In this document: piece by piece, positions 1 through 7,079 of the stretch
Layout of the letters: the number at the start of each line of letters is the position of its first letter
How positions within the stretch are numbered: the first letter of the stretch is position 1
From: Candidatus Curtissbacteria bacterium
GTDB taxonomy: Bacteria > Patescibacteriota > Microgenomatia > Curtissbacterales > GWA2-41-24
Length of the DNA: 11,292 nt
Assembly (NCBI GenBank): GCA_030688205.1
Contig: JAUYIQ010000103.1
Span: forward strand, 1 to 11,292
Direction: 5' to 3'
Notes under the pieces: model-generated
What the model was told of the DNA's origin: nothing
Database searches by the model: none
What the model saw: only the letters and a program-made list of their open reading frames with translations
Position numbers and translations under genes: made by a program

Positions 1-2
1 TT

Positions 3-104
3 GCAGTTGTGAGACAAATAATAAAAGAATCGGCAAATCCCATAAAAAGGAAAGCGCTTCTGGACTTTTTTACATTTAAATTTGGCAAAGGATCAAATAT
101 ATGA
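3..104 (+). CDS. C-terminal tail of an unidentified upstream gene (partial)
   Basis: An open frame enters from the window edge and ends at TGA 102-104. It gives 33 residues, basic and moderately hydrophobic, ending in KFGKGSNI. The tail is too short to assign a family. It is taken as real because its stop overlaps the ATG at 101 in an ATGA junction, the same arrangement found three more times in this operon, and because the neighbouring frames stop earlier. From context it is probably another glycan-synthesis gene, but that is inference only. Confidence 0.55.
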   Translation, partial: AVVRQIIKESANPIKRKALLDFFTFKFGKGSNI

Positions 105-844
105 CCATTTCAGCATTAGTACTGGCCAAAAACTAATCAGAGATTATTGCTGATTGCTTAAAACAGCTAGTTTTTGCAGATGAAATCATTGTTCTGGACC
201 AAAACTCAACAGACGACACGATTGAAATTGCAAAAAAATATTCGGATAAAGTGTACGCCGAGTCATTGCCTTTCGATAAAGCGAGAAACGCACTGGCATC
301 TTATGCAAAAGGAGATTGGTTGCTCTATGTTGATGCGGACGAACGCCTATCTCCCGAACTTATAGAAGAAATCCGATCAACGACGAGCGATCAACGATCA
401 ACGGCTGCATACTACATCCCGCGAAAAAACATGATCCTGGGAAAATTTCTAAGGCACGGTGGCTGGTGGCCGGATTATGTACCAAGGCTATTTAAAAAGG
501 AAAAGCTTACAGGTTGGCAGGGACGTATTCATGAAAGCCCAAAAGTAGATGGAAAATTTGGTTACATTAAATCTCCAATCACCCATCTTACTGCAAGAAG
601 TATGAAATTGATGCTTGAGAAGAGTGCTAAGTGGGCAAAAATAGAAGCGGAACTTAATTTCGAAAATAATGCAGGACCAGTGACCCCTCTCAAAGTTATC
701 AAAGCCTTAACTTCTGAGTTTATAACCAGATACGTGATAAAGCTCGGTTTTCTCGATGGATTTGTTGGTTTAGTTGAATCTATGTATCAGGCTTATCACA
801 GGGCAATGATTCTTACATATCTTTGGGAATTACAGAACGAATGA
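101..844 (+). pseudogene. GT2 glycosyltransferase, WaaE/LgtF-like, interrupted by in-frame TAA at codon 12
   Basis: Read from ATG 101, this frame encodes a complete family-2 glycosyltransferase of about 247 residues, the usual size for LPS-core WaaE/LgtF-like enzymes. It has an N-terminal strand (ISALVLAKN), the nucleotide-sugar loop DQNSTDD around residues 41-47, the metal-binding DAD at about 78-80 followed by E81, and a later GRIHES segment where relatives carry a conserved His-Glu. Codon 12 is TAA (134-136), just after AKN, where relatives almost always have Glu (K-N-E). One G-to-T change of GAA would explain it. Translation could restart at GTG 251, but that product of 197 residues lacks the first strands of the GT-A fold and the DQNSTDD loop, so it is unlikely to be active. 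The rest of the frame is intact to TGA 842-844, which suggests a recent mutation or a sequencing/assembly error. A degenerate heptamer array lies inside at 374-401. Confidence 0.8.
374..401 (+). repeat. Heptanucleotide tandem repeat, consensus CGATCAA (4 units, second degenerate)
   Basis: The units are CGATCAA (374-380), CGACGAG (381-387), CGATCAA (388-394) and CGATCAA (395-401). The 9-mer CGATCAACG occurs exactly at 374, 388 and 395, in steps of 14 and 7. The array encodes the polar stretch RSTTSDQRST, where the RST triplet recurs after 7 residues because 21 bp is three units. It sits in a variable loop between the SPEL helix and the conserved YYIPRKN strand of the GT2 protein, where insertions would be tolerated. 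Confidence 0.75.
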
Positions 845-1536
845 ACCTTTCCTTTGTTCCTTACGACACCTATGAAAGGCACAAAAGAGTAGCTGAACTG
901 TTGGGTGAGGCTAAAACTGTGGTGGATATCGGCGGCCAGCTCGATATGCTTTCTCGCTTTTGTGATGTTTCAAGTGTGACAGTAGCAAACCTTGAAAGCA
1001 GCGAAGAAAAAAGTGATGTCACTATAAAACGGGGTAAACTCCCTTTCGATGACAATTCGTTTGAAGCCTCTTGCGCTATCGATGTTTTAGAACATATTGC
1101 CAAAAAAGATAGGGCAGGATTTATATATGAACTGACAAGAATCTCTAAAGAAAAAGCCATTCTTTCTTTTCCGATAGGAACGCCCCAACATATTTCCTAC
1201 GAAGGAGAAATTCAAAAATGGCTGGAAAATAAAGGACATAACGTTTCTTACTTAAAAGAACACATAAAATATGGTTTACCAAAAAAGGAAGAAATAGAAC
1301 AAATAACTTCAGACGCAAATTCAAAACTGTATTTTTCCGGCGACCTCGTTTTAAATAAATTTCTTTTTAAAATATTTATATTTGACCCAAAAATTCCTGT
1401 AATAAGGCGGATAATTTTTGTTGCCAAAGGGTTTTTATATTTTTTGACAAACCCATTTTTGTATGCCATGCTTGCAAACAAAAAGTATTCCCACAAGGTT
1501 GTTAGGGCTTATTTAGTTATAACAAAAAAGTCATGA
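841..1536 (+). CDS. Class I SAM-dependent methyltransferase (Methyltransf_11-like)
   Basis: This 231-residue protein is likely to transfer a methyl group from S-adenosylmethionine to a small molecule or a sugar of the growing glycan. Motif I is VVDIGG at residues 27-32. The acidic post-I position is probably E52. The stretch at 67-86, beginning LPFDDNSFEA and ending DVLEHI, is the hallmark motif II region of Methyltransf_11 proteins. LSFPIG after the helix is a motif III-like strand. The C-terminal third is hydrophobic and basic and may touch the membrane. ATG 841 is chosen because it forms an ATGA overlap with the preceding stop, like other junctions here. A TTG at 823 would add six residues and is less likely. 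The acceptor cannot be told from sequence; O-methylation of a sugar is inferred from the neighbours. Confidence 0.82.
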   Translation: MNLSFVPYDTYERHKRVAELLGEAKTVVDIGGQLDMLSRFCDVSSVTVANLESSEEKSDVTIKRGKLPFDDNSFEASCAIDVLEHIAKKDRAGFIYELTRISKEKAILSFPIGTPQHISYEGEIQKWLENKGHNVSYLKEHIKYGLPKKEEIEQITSDANSKLYFSGDLVLNKFLFKIFIFDPKIPVIRRIIFVAKGFLYFLTNPFLYAMLANKKYSHKVVRAYLVITKKS

Positions 1537-2582
1537 AATTTGGTTTTTTCAGTCCTTATTTAAATACATTCGGCGGGGGCGAGAGATATATGCTGACCCT
1601 GGCGTCTTATCTTTCTCAAAATCATATTGTAGACATTTTTTGGGATGATCCTCAAACAAAAGCTCCGCTTTCACGCTTTTTAAAAATAGATCTTACAAAA
1701 ACTAAATTTGTACCAAACATTTTTCACAAAAGCTTTACCGAGAAATGTTTTGCAACTTTTGGTTATAACATGATTTTCGTTATTTCAGATGGAAGCGTTC
1801 CAACAAGTCTGGCTGCCAAAAATATCCTGCATTTTCAGGTACCTTTCACAGCTCCGAAATTGGATTTTAAGACCAGACTAAAGCTTAAAAAATATAATTA
1901 TGTAATTTGCAACTCAAACTTCACTAAAGATTTTATAGACAAAAGTTATGGAGTATCTTCAAAAGTAATCTATCCCCCCGTAGACATAAGGGCAATACAT
2001 CCTGCAGAAAAAGAAAACATAATTTTCTCAGTCGGTAGATTTTCCCAGACTCAACTCCATCCTAAAAAGCAGGAAATTATGATTGAGGTGTTCAAAGAGC
2101 TGTACAAAAAAGCGCCAAAGTGGAAATTAGTTCTTGCCGGGCAGTTAAAAAAAGAAGACGAAAAATACATGCGCCGTCTCAAAAAAAATGTCCGCGGGTA
2201 TGCAATAAAAATCAACGAAAACATGACAGCGGAAAAATTGCGCCAACTTTATTCTAAGGCAGCCATTTATTGGCATTCCACAGGATTTGGTGAAGACCAG
2301 TTAAAAAATCCCGAAAGAATGGAACATTTCGGGATATCCACTGTTGAAGCTCAGGCGGGAGGAGCAGTACCAGTAGTTGTTGGTTACGGTGGCCAAAAAG
2401 AAATCGTCACAGATGGTAAAAACGGACTTCTTTGGACAACAAAATCACAGCTATTCGATTCAACTCTAGACCTTATCCAAAATCCGAAAAAAAGAGAAGA
2501 ACTTTCTCAAGCGGCAATAAGAAATAGCAAAAGGTTCAGCGAGGAAACCTTTATAAGCGAGTATGAAAAAATCATCTTTTAA
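1533..2582 (+). CDS. GT4-family glycosyltransferase (GT-B fold, ALG11/mannosyltransferase-like)
   Basis: This retaining glycosyltransferase of 349 residues probably adds a sugar, possibly mannose, from a nucleotide donor to a lipid-linked acceptor at the cytoplasmic membrane face. The N-terminus carries the glycine-rich acceptor loop GGGER (14-18), followed by a Rossmann-like half. VGRF near residue 167 begins the second half. The E-x7-E motif of GT4 enzymes is clear as E264 and E272 in EHFGISTVE, followed by the GGAVPVVVG strand. The phrase ERMEHFGI resembles ALG11-type mannosyltransferases, which suggests mannose but does not prove it. The start overlaps the methyltransferase stop as ATGA (1533-1536). 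The last 20 bp overlap the next gene. Without an obvious Shine-Dalgarno site, translation is probably coupled. Confidence 0.88.
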   Translation: MKFGFFSPYLNTFGGGERYMLTLASYLSQNHIVDIFWDDPQTKAPLSRFLKIDLTKTKFVPNIFHKSFTEKCFATFGYNMIFVISDGSVPTSLAAKNILHFQVPFTAPKLDFKTRLKLKKYNYVICNSNFTKDFIDKSYGVSSKVIYPPVDIRAIHPAEKENIIFSVGRFSQTQLHPKKQEIMIEVFKELYKKAPKWKLVLAGQLKKEDEKYMRRLKKNVRGYAIKINENMTAEKLRQLYSKAAIYWHSTGFGEDQLKNPERMEHFGISTVEAQAGGAVPVVVGYGGQKEIVTDGKNGLLWTTKSQLFDSTLDLIQNPKKREELSQAAIRNSKRFSEETFISEYEKIIF

Positions 2583-4836
2583 TGCACTCCTCGTAGCGTT
2601 AGTTGTTTTTTCATTCTTTCTGCCCCCGGCCTTAAAAGGAAAAGTTCCAATTCCTGCAGATTCAATACTGGCCCTCTATCATCCGTTTCGCGACATTGAA
2701 CTTGATGGTTATAACAGGGGTAAATTTCCTGCCAAAAATCCGCATATTAACGACCCGGTACTTCAAACATATGAATGGAGAAGCCTTGTTTTCAAAAACA
2801 TTAAATCCCAAAATCTGCCTCTTTGGAATCCATACAGCTTTTCTGGACAACCTCTTTTTGCTAATTTCCAGTCAGCGGCCCTGCAAATAACAAATATCTT
2901 ATTTTTATTTCTGCCTTTTAAACTAGGATGGGCTATATCTGTCATTCTTCCGCCAATTGTTCTGTCTGTTTTTATGTTTCTGATGTTAAAGGAGCTAAAA
3001 ATATCAAAAGAAGCATCAATTTTTGGTGCAATCGTTCTGCCTTTCAGCGGTTTTTTTATGCCATGGCTTACGTGGGGAACAATTGTCACAAGCGCAATGT
3101 GGTTGCCTCTGTTAATTTTATCAACTCTTAAACTTCAGTCTAAATTAAATGCATGGTGGTTTTTAATACTTGCATTCTCATCTGCTTTCACAATACTCTC
3201 GGGCCATGCTCAAACTGCACTGTATGTTTTTCTTGCGGCTTGCATGTTTAGTTTATTTCAGTTCATCACCACAAAAAATCTAAAAGTTTTGTGCATATCG
3301 CAAACTGCAATGTTTTTAGGAGTTTTAATCTCCGCAGTTCAAATTATTCCGTTTTTAGAATTTTTAAAACTTTCAGCCAGGGGTATAGACCTGGGATATT
3401 TTCCGGGGAGAGAAGACTGGTTTTTGCCCGCTTTCAATTTAGTTCAGCTTATTGCGCCGGATTTTTTTGGAAACCCTACAACCAATAACTATTGGGGCGT
3501 ATGGAATTATTGGGAATTTGCCAGCTTTATCGGAATTGTCCCTTTAGCCTTTGCATTATTTGCAATACTCAAAACTAGGGGAAAATCTTTCTTTGTAGCG
3601 CTGGGGGTGTTTTCACTTCTCATTGCACTTGCAAATCCCATTTCCAAAATCCCATATGTTTTGAACTTTAGTGCAATTTCAACCATGCAACCATCAAGAA
3701 TCATTTTTTTGTTTGTGTTCTCGCTTGTTGTGCTTTCCGCATATGGTCTTGATCTCTTTTTAAAAGAAAAGAAAAGTAAGTTCTACCTTGTCCCCATTTT
3801 TCTTCTTTTGACTTTGGGACTTGTGGCGTTTTCAACAACGCGTTTGGAACTCCAGCAATCAAATATCGCACAAAGAAATTTAGTCATTCCGGCAGTCACC
3901 ATTATATTTTTAATTTTTGCCTCTGTTGTTAAAGTGTTTAAAAACAATGCAAAGTTTTTTCTAATTTTTATCTATCTTGTCACAATTATTGAACTTTTCA
4001 GATTTGCCTATAAGTTCACTCCTTTTTCAAAACCTTCTTGGATTTTTCCGCAAACGCAAATAACTAATTTTTTGGCAAATCAGCAGAAACCCTTCAGAGT
4101 TATGACCACAGATCGCCGCGTAATGCATCCTAATATTTCCAGCGCTTACAATATTGAATCCACAGACGGCTACGACCCAATTTATTTAGCAAGTTACGCA
4201 AAGCTTGTTTCTGCCTGGCAAAGCAACGATCCAAATTCAAAAGCTACCTCGTTCAACAGAATCGTTACTCCTCAAAGAGTTAACTCGCCAGTCACGGATT
4301 TTTTAAACGTAAAATACATTCTTTCTTTGGATGAGTTAAAAGGCGCAAGTCTTGAAAAAATTCAGGAAGAAGGAGAAACAAAGCTTTATCTAAACTTACA
4401 GGCAAAACCAAGAGCCTTCTTTGTAGACGAAGTGTTACAAGTAAACAGCGACGCAGATGAAATATCCCAACTTCTCAAAGGAGGTCCGGCAACCTCGCAA
4501 GTTTACGGCTTTGAAAAACAGGAAATAATCGCATCTGCGGATATTCAAGGCTATGATGATCAAAAGACAGTTATCACAACAAGCGCAAACATTGCTGCGC
4601 CTCTTGTTATAACTGTCCCATTTTATCCTGGCTGGAATTCATATATTGATGGCATACGGAGTGAAGTTAAAGAAGCTGACTTTATGTTCCTGTCTACAAT
4701 TGTGCCTGCCGGAAACCATAAAGTGGAATTTAAATTTGAGCCGGAATCCTTCTATAATGGACTTAAACTATCGATCTTAGGATTAGTCATGACAATCCTT
4801 ATGTCTATTTTAATATGGAAGAAAAAATATCTGTAA
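2563..4836 (+). CDS. YfhO-like multi-pass membrane protein (probable GT-C type)
   Basis: This is a 757-residue integral membrane protein with about a dozen hydrophobic segments and a soluble C-terminal domain before a last transmembrane helix and a KKKYL tail. Its layout fits the YfhO family (known from Bacillus YfhO, linked to glycosylation of lipoteichoic acid). The extracytoplasmic loop after TM1 has IPADS (30-34) and DPVLQTYEWR (64-73). A family-typical stretch at 86-105 contains PLWNP, SGQPLF and ANFQSA. SGHAQTALY occurs in a later helix. The C-terminal domain has YPGWNSYIDG and VPAGNHKVEF, the usual ending of these proteins. It probably transfers sugar from a polyprenyl-phosphate carrier outside the membrane. 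The GT2 at 5725 in the same operon could make that donor, but the pairing is inferred. It overlaps the preceding gene by 20 bp and the next by 22 bp. Confidence 0.85.
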   Translation: MKKSSFNALLVALVVFSFFLPPALKGKVPIPADSILALYHPFRDIELDGYNRGKFPAKNPHINDPVLQTYEWRSLVFKNIKSQNLPLWNPYSFSGQPLFANFQSAALQITNILFLFLPFKLGWAISVILPPIVLSVFMFLMLKELKISKEASIFGAIVLPFSGFFMPWLTWGTIVTSAMWLPLLILSTLKLQSKLNAWWFLILAFSSAFTILSGHAQTALYVFLAACMFSLFQFITTKNLKVLCISQTAMFLGVLISAVQIIPFLEFLKLSARGIDLGYFPGREDWFLPAFNLVQLIAPDFFGNPTTNNYWGVWNYWEFASFIGIVPLAFALFAILKTRGKSFFVALGVFSLLIALANPISKIPYVLNFSAISTMQPSRIIFLFVFSLVVLSAYGLDLFLKEKKSKFYLVPIFLLLTLGLVAFSTTRLELQQSNIAQRNLVIPAVTIIFLIFASVVKVFKNNAKFFLIFIYLVTIIELFRFAYKFTPFSKPSWIFPQTQITNFLANQQKPFRVMTTDRRVMHPNISSAYNIESTDGYDPIYLASYAKLVSAWQSNDPNSKATSFNRIVTPQRVNSPVTDFLNVKYILSLDELKGASLEKIQEEGETKLYLNLQAKPRAFFVDEVLQVNSDADEISQLLKGGPATSQVYGFEKQEIIASADIQGYDDQKTVITTSANIAAPLVITVPFYPGWNSYIDGIRSEVKEADFMFLSTIVPAGNHKVEFKFEPESFYNGLKLSILGLVMTILMSILIWKKKYL

Positions 4837-5738
4837 TAATTCCTAACTATAATGGCCGCGAGCTGCTTGCAAAGAATCTGCCAAAAGTTTTAGAAAACTG
4901 TCCGGGGTGTGAGGTTATAGTTGTAGACGATGCTTCCAATGATGATTCTGTCGCATACATTAAGAAAAATTATAAAAGAGTAAAACTTCTAGTTAATTCG
5001 AAAAATGCCGGCTTTGCCAAAACGGTAAATTGTGGAGTAGAAAAAGCCACGGGCCAATATGTACTGCTTCTAAACTCGGATGTTGCACCGCAAAAAGGCT
5101 TTTTGCAAAGTGCAATGGAATCTTTTAGCAAAGAATCCCAAAAAACGTTTGCTGTAGGTCTTTCTGATTTCAGCCACGAAGAAGGCAAAATTATTGTGAG
5201 GGGTAGGGGAGGAGCCAAATTCATAAGAGGTTTTATTAATCATTATGCACTTCCCCCAAAGAGCGGAGAAACGCTCTGGGTATCAGGCGGGTCAAGTTTA
5301 ATAGACCGTCAGAAATTTTTAGAACTTGGAGGTTTTGATTCAATTTTTGCGCCCTTTTACTGGGAAGATATTGATCTATCCTACAGAGCCAGGAAAAAAG
5401 GCTATCTTTGTTTTTTTGACGAAAACTCAAAAGTTGATCATTTTCACCAGGAGGGAGCAATCAAAAAATCCAGCTCAGGATTTCGTATCAAATCAATTTC
5501 TTACAAAAACCAGTTCCTCTTTGTCTGGAAGAATATAGAAGATTACTGGTGGATAACTCTGCATTTATTGTGGCTTCCCTACCATTTTGCAAGAGCACTT
5601 ATTAACCGAGACTTTGCGTTTTTTACCGGTTTCCTCTGGGCTTTAACCAAGATACCGCAATTAGTTCTTAGTTCGAATTTCGAAGTTCATAGTTCGTTAT
5701 CAGACAGGGAGGTTTTGAAAAAATTTGAAAAGCAGTAA
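4815..5738 (+). CDS. GT2-family glycosyltransferase (rhamnosyltransferase-like)
   Basis: This inverting GT-A glycosyltransferase of 307 residues is expected to move a nucleotide-activated sugar onto a glycan acceptor in the cytoplasm. Strand 1 is ISVIIPNYNG (5-14). The nucleotide loop is VVDDAS with D38 and D39. NAGFAKTVN (64-72) and NSD (87-89, the DXD equivalent) follow. WVSGGSS and YWEDIDLSYRARKKG (182-196) form the acceptor and catalytic-base region typical of WcaA/rhamnosyltransferase-like enzymes. Hydrophobic stretches near residues 240-285 could anchor it to the membrane. It starts 22 bp inside the YfhO-like gene. Its last codons (5663-5697) consist of a heptamer array and encode VLSSNFEVHSS, so the C-terminus looks repeat-derived rather than conserved. 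The sugar specificity is not readable. Confidence 0.9.
   Translation: MEEKISVIIPNYNGRELLAKNLPKVLENCPGCEVIVVDDASNDDSVAYIKKNYKRVKLLVNSKNAGFAKTVNCGVEKATGQYVLLLNSDVAPQKGFLQSAMESFSKESQKTFAVGLSDFSHEEGKIIVRGRGGAKFIRGFINHYALPPKSGETLWVSGGSSLIDRQKFLELGGFDSIFAPFYWEDIDLSYRARKKGYLCFFDENSKVDHFHQEGAIKKSSSGFRIKSISYKNQFLFVWKNIEDYWWITLHLLWLPYHFARALINRDFAFFTGFLWALTKIPQLVLSSNFEVHSSLSDREVLKKFEKQ
5663..5697 (+). repeat. Heptanucleotide tandem repeat, consensus AGTTCGA/T (5 units)
   Basis: Five contiguous 7-mers are AGTTCTT (5663), AGTTCGA (5670), ATTTCGA (5677), AGTTCAT (5684) and AGTTCGT (5691). The array lies in the last 25 codons of the GT2 gene and ends only 8 nt before the Shine-Dalgarno site of the next gene. 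Seven is not a multiple of three, so gain or loss of one unit would shift the reading frame of the GT2 C-terminus. The unit differs from the array at 374-401, but the 7-nt period is the same. Confidence 0.75.
5706..5712 (+). promoter_or_regulatory. Strong Shine-Dalgarno site AGGGAGG for the TTG start at 5725
   Basis: AGGGAGG is close to the full anti-16S consensus and is the best ribosome-binding site in the window. It ends 12 nt before TTG 5725, slightly longer than ideal spacing. It supports the rare TTG start, because no ATG or GTG in that frame lies between it and the first conserved strand. Most other starts in this operon lack a comparable site and appear to depend on coupling. Confidence 0.6.
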
Positions 5739-6492
5739 TGTCCTCTGGGATCCAAAAAAGAATCCAAAAATAGTGGTAGTAATGCCGGCATACAATGCCG
5801 AAAAAACTGTAAGGAAAACATACAATGACTTGCCCAAAGATCTCATTTCCGAGGTGATTTTGGTAGACGATGCATCGGCAGATAAAACAGTAGAAATTGC
5901 AAAAGAAATTGGAATCACGGTTTACACTCATCAGCAAAACAAAGGATATGGAGGAAATCAGAAAACATGCTATGACGAAGCTCTCAGGCGAGATCCGGAC
6001 GTAGTGATTATGGTTCACCCCGATTATCAATACGATGCCAAACTGGTGGGAGTTATGTGTGAACCAATAGTAAATGGCAGGGCAGATATTATGCTGGGTT
6101 CCAGAATCCAGACCAGAAATCAAGTACGGGCAGGCGGGATGCCTCTTTGGAAATACTTCGCAAACAGATTTTTAACGCTTGTCGAAAACCTTGCAATGGG
6201 CTTGAATCTTTCCGAGTATCACACAGGTTTCCGTGCTTTTTCGAGTGGTGTTTTAAAAACTATTCCGTATCACAAATTTTCCAACGACTTTGTATTTGAC
6301 CAACAAATTTTAATTTCTGCATTGTCTTATGGCTATAACATTTCCGAAATACCTGTTCCTTGTAAATACTTTAAAGAGGCTTCCTCTATCAACTTCAAAA
6401 GATCTTCCAAATACGGGCTTGCTACACTTTGGACAGTGTTTGGGTATTTGTTGCATTCGACAGGTATTGTAAAATTTAAAATATTCAAATGA
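5725..6492 (+). CDS. GT2-family glycosyltransferase, polyprenyl-phosphate-sugar synthase (DPM1/GtrB)-like
   Basis: This 255-residue GT-A enzyme resembles dolichyl/polyprenyl-phosphate mannose or glucose synthases, which load a sugar onto a lipid phosphate at the cytoplasmic face for later use by GT-C enzymes. Features are VVVMPAYNAEKTV (17-29), LVDDASADKT with D48 and D49, NKGYGGNQ (72-78), HPD at 98-100 in the DXD position, LGSRI, and EYHTGFRAFS (164-173), a conserved motif of this subgroup. FDQQIL and the basic tail KYFKEASSINFKRSSKYG follow. A hydrophobic C-terminal stretch (LATLWTVFGYLL) may sit on the membrane, but there is no full two-helix anchor. It starts at TTG 5725, inside the previous gene (14-bp overlap), behind a strong AGGGAGG. 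It ends in an ATGA junction with the hydrolase gene. It could feed the YfhO-like protein upstream or the GT-C-like protein at 7076-8278; that is inference. Confidence 0.88.
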   Translation: MKSSNVLWDPKKNPKIVVVMPAYNAEKTVRKTYNDLPKDLISEVILVDDASADKTVEIAKEIGITVYTHQQNKGYGGNQKTCYDEALRRDPDVVIMVHPDYQYDAKLVGVMCEPIVNGRADIMLGSRIQTRNQVRAGGMPLWKYFANRFLTLVENLAMGLNLSEYHTGFRAFSSGVLKTIPYHKFSNDFVFDQQILISALSYGYNISEIPVPCKYFKEASSINFKRSSKYGLATLWTVFGYLLHSTGIVKFKIFK

Positions 6493-7079
6493 AAAGAGTT
6501 ATTATTGTTCACGGTTGGGATGGATATCCAGAAACAAATTGGTTCCCATGGTTAAAAAAAGAATTGGAGACAAGGGGCTTTAAAGTCGATGTGCCGCAAC
6601 TTCCGGATGCTGACAGCCCAAGAATATATAAGTGGGTACCGGCTCTTGCAAAAACCGTTGGAATGCCGGATGAAGAAACTTTTTTTGTCGGACACAGCAT
6701 GGGATGCCAGGCAATTGCCAGATATTTAGAAACATTACCGGATGACATTATTGTCGGTGGGGCAGTATTTGTCGCGGTGTTTTTTAAAAAACTAATGAAT
6801 CTTGAAGAAGATCCGGATGTTCAAGAAACTGGCAAACATTGGTTGACCACACCTATAGATTTAACGAAAGTTAGGTCTCATTTAAAAAGAAGTGTTGCCA
6901 TTTTTTCGGATGACGATCCGTGGGTTCCATTGGATAATCAAGACGATTTCAAAAATAAACTGGGTTCAGAAATTATTATTGAACACGAGAAAGGACATTT
7001 CTCTTCAGGAGAATCTTATCAAAACAAAATTTACGAACTTCCTGCCGCTTTGGAATCAGTTCTCAAACTCTCTAGCTAA
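6489..7079 (+). CDS. RBBP9/YdeN-type alpha/beta serine hydrolase
   Basis: This small alpha/beta hydrolase of 196 residues has the normal length of the Ser_hydrolase (RBBP9/YdeN) family. VIIVHGWDG (4-12) is the first strand with the oxyanion region. GHSMG (68-72) is the nucleophile elbow with Ser70. The Asp of SDDDPWVP (140-147) and His170 in EKGHFSS complete a likely Ser-Asp-His triad. There is no signal peptide or membrane segment, so it acts in the cytoplasm. Family members are esterase-like with poorly known substrates. As last gene of a glycan operon, coupled by ATGA to the GT2 gene, it might remove acyl groups or act in repair, but nothing in the sequence fixes this. Its TAA interlocks with the stop of the convergent gene. 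Confidence 0.87.
   Translation: MKRVIIVHGWDGYPETNWFPWLKKELETRGFKVDVPQLPDADSPRIYKWVPALAKTVGMPDEETFFVGHSMGCQAIARYLETLPDDIIVGGAVFVAVFFKKLMNLEEDPDVQETGKHWLTTPIDLTKVRSHLKRSVAIFSDDDPWVPLDNQDDFKNKLGSEIIIEHEKGHFSSGESYQNKIYELPAALESVLKLSS

Noticed and set aside
134..136. TAA read as a sense codon (alternative genetic code)
   Set aside because: TAA terminates several intact genes here (for example at 4836, 5738 and 7079) and TGA is also used as a stop, so recoding is not supported.
174..365. A small forward open frame overlapping the broken GT2 gene
   Set aside because: Its translation shows no domain or motif, while the other frame carries clear GT2 motifs over the same bases.
2763..3089. A minus-strand open frame of 108 codons within the YfhO-like gene
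   Set aside because: It is antisense to a region encoding conserved YfhO-family motifs and has no ribosome-binding site or family features.
5750..5770. Direct repeat ATCCAAAAA in the N-terminus of the DPM1-like gene
   Set aside because: Two low-complexity copies 12 nt apart encoding DPKKNPK; easily chance in AT-rich coding sequence.
5668..6123. A 151-residue minus-strand open frame opposite the GT2 genes
   Set aside because: It lies opposite two well-supported GT2 genes, has no recognisable motif, and its tail (YELRNSN) is just the translated heptamer array.
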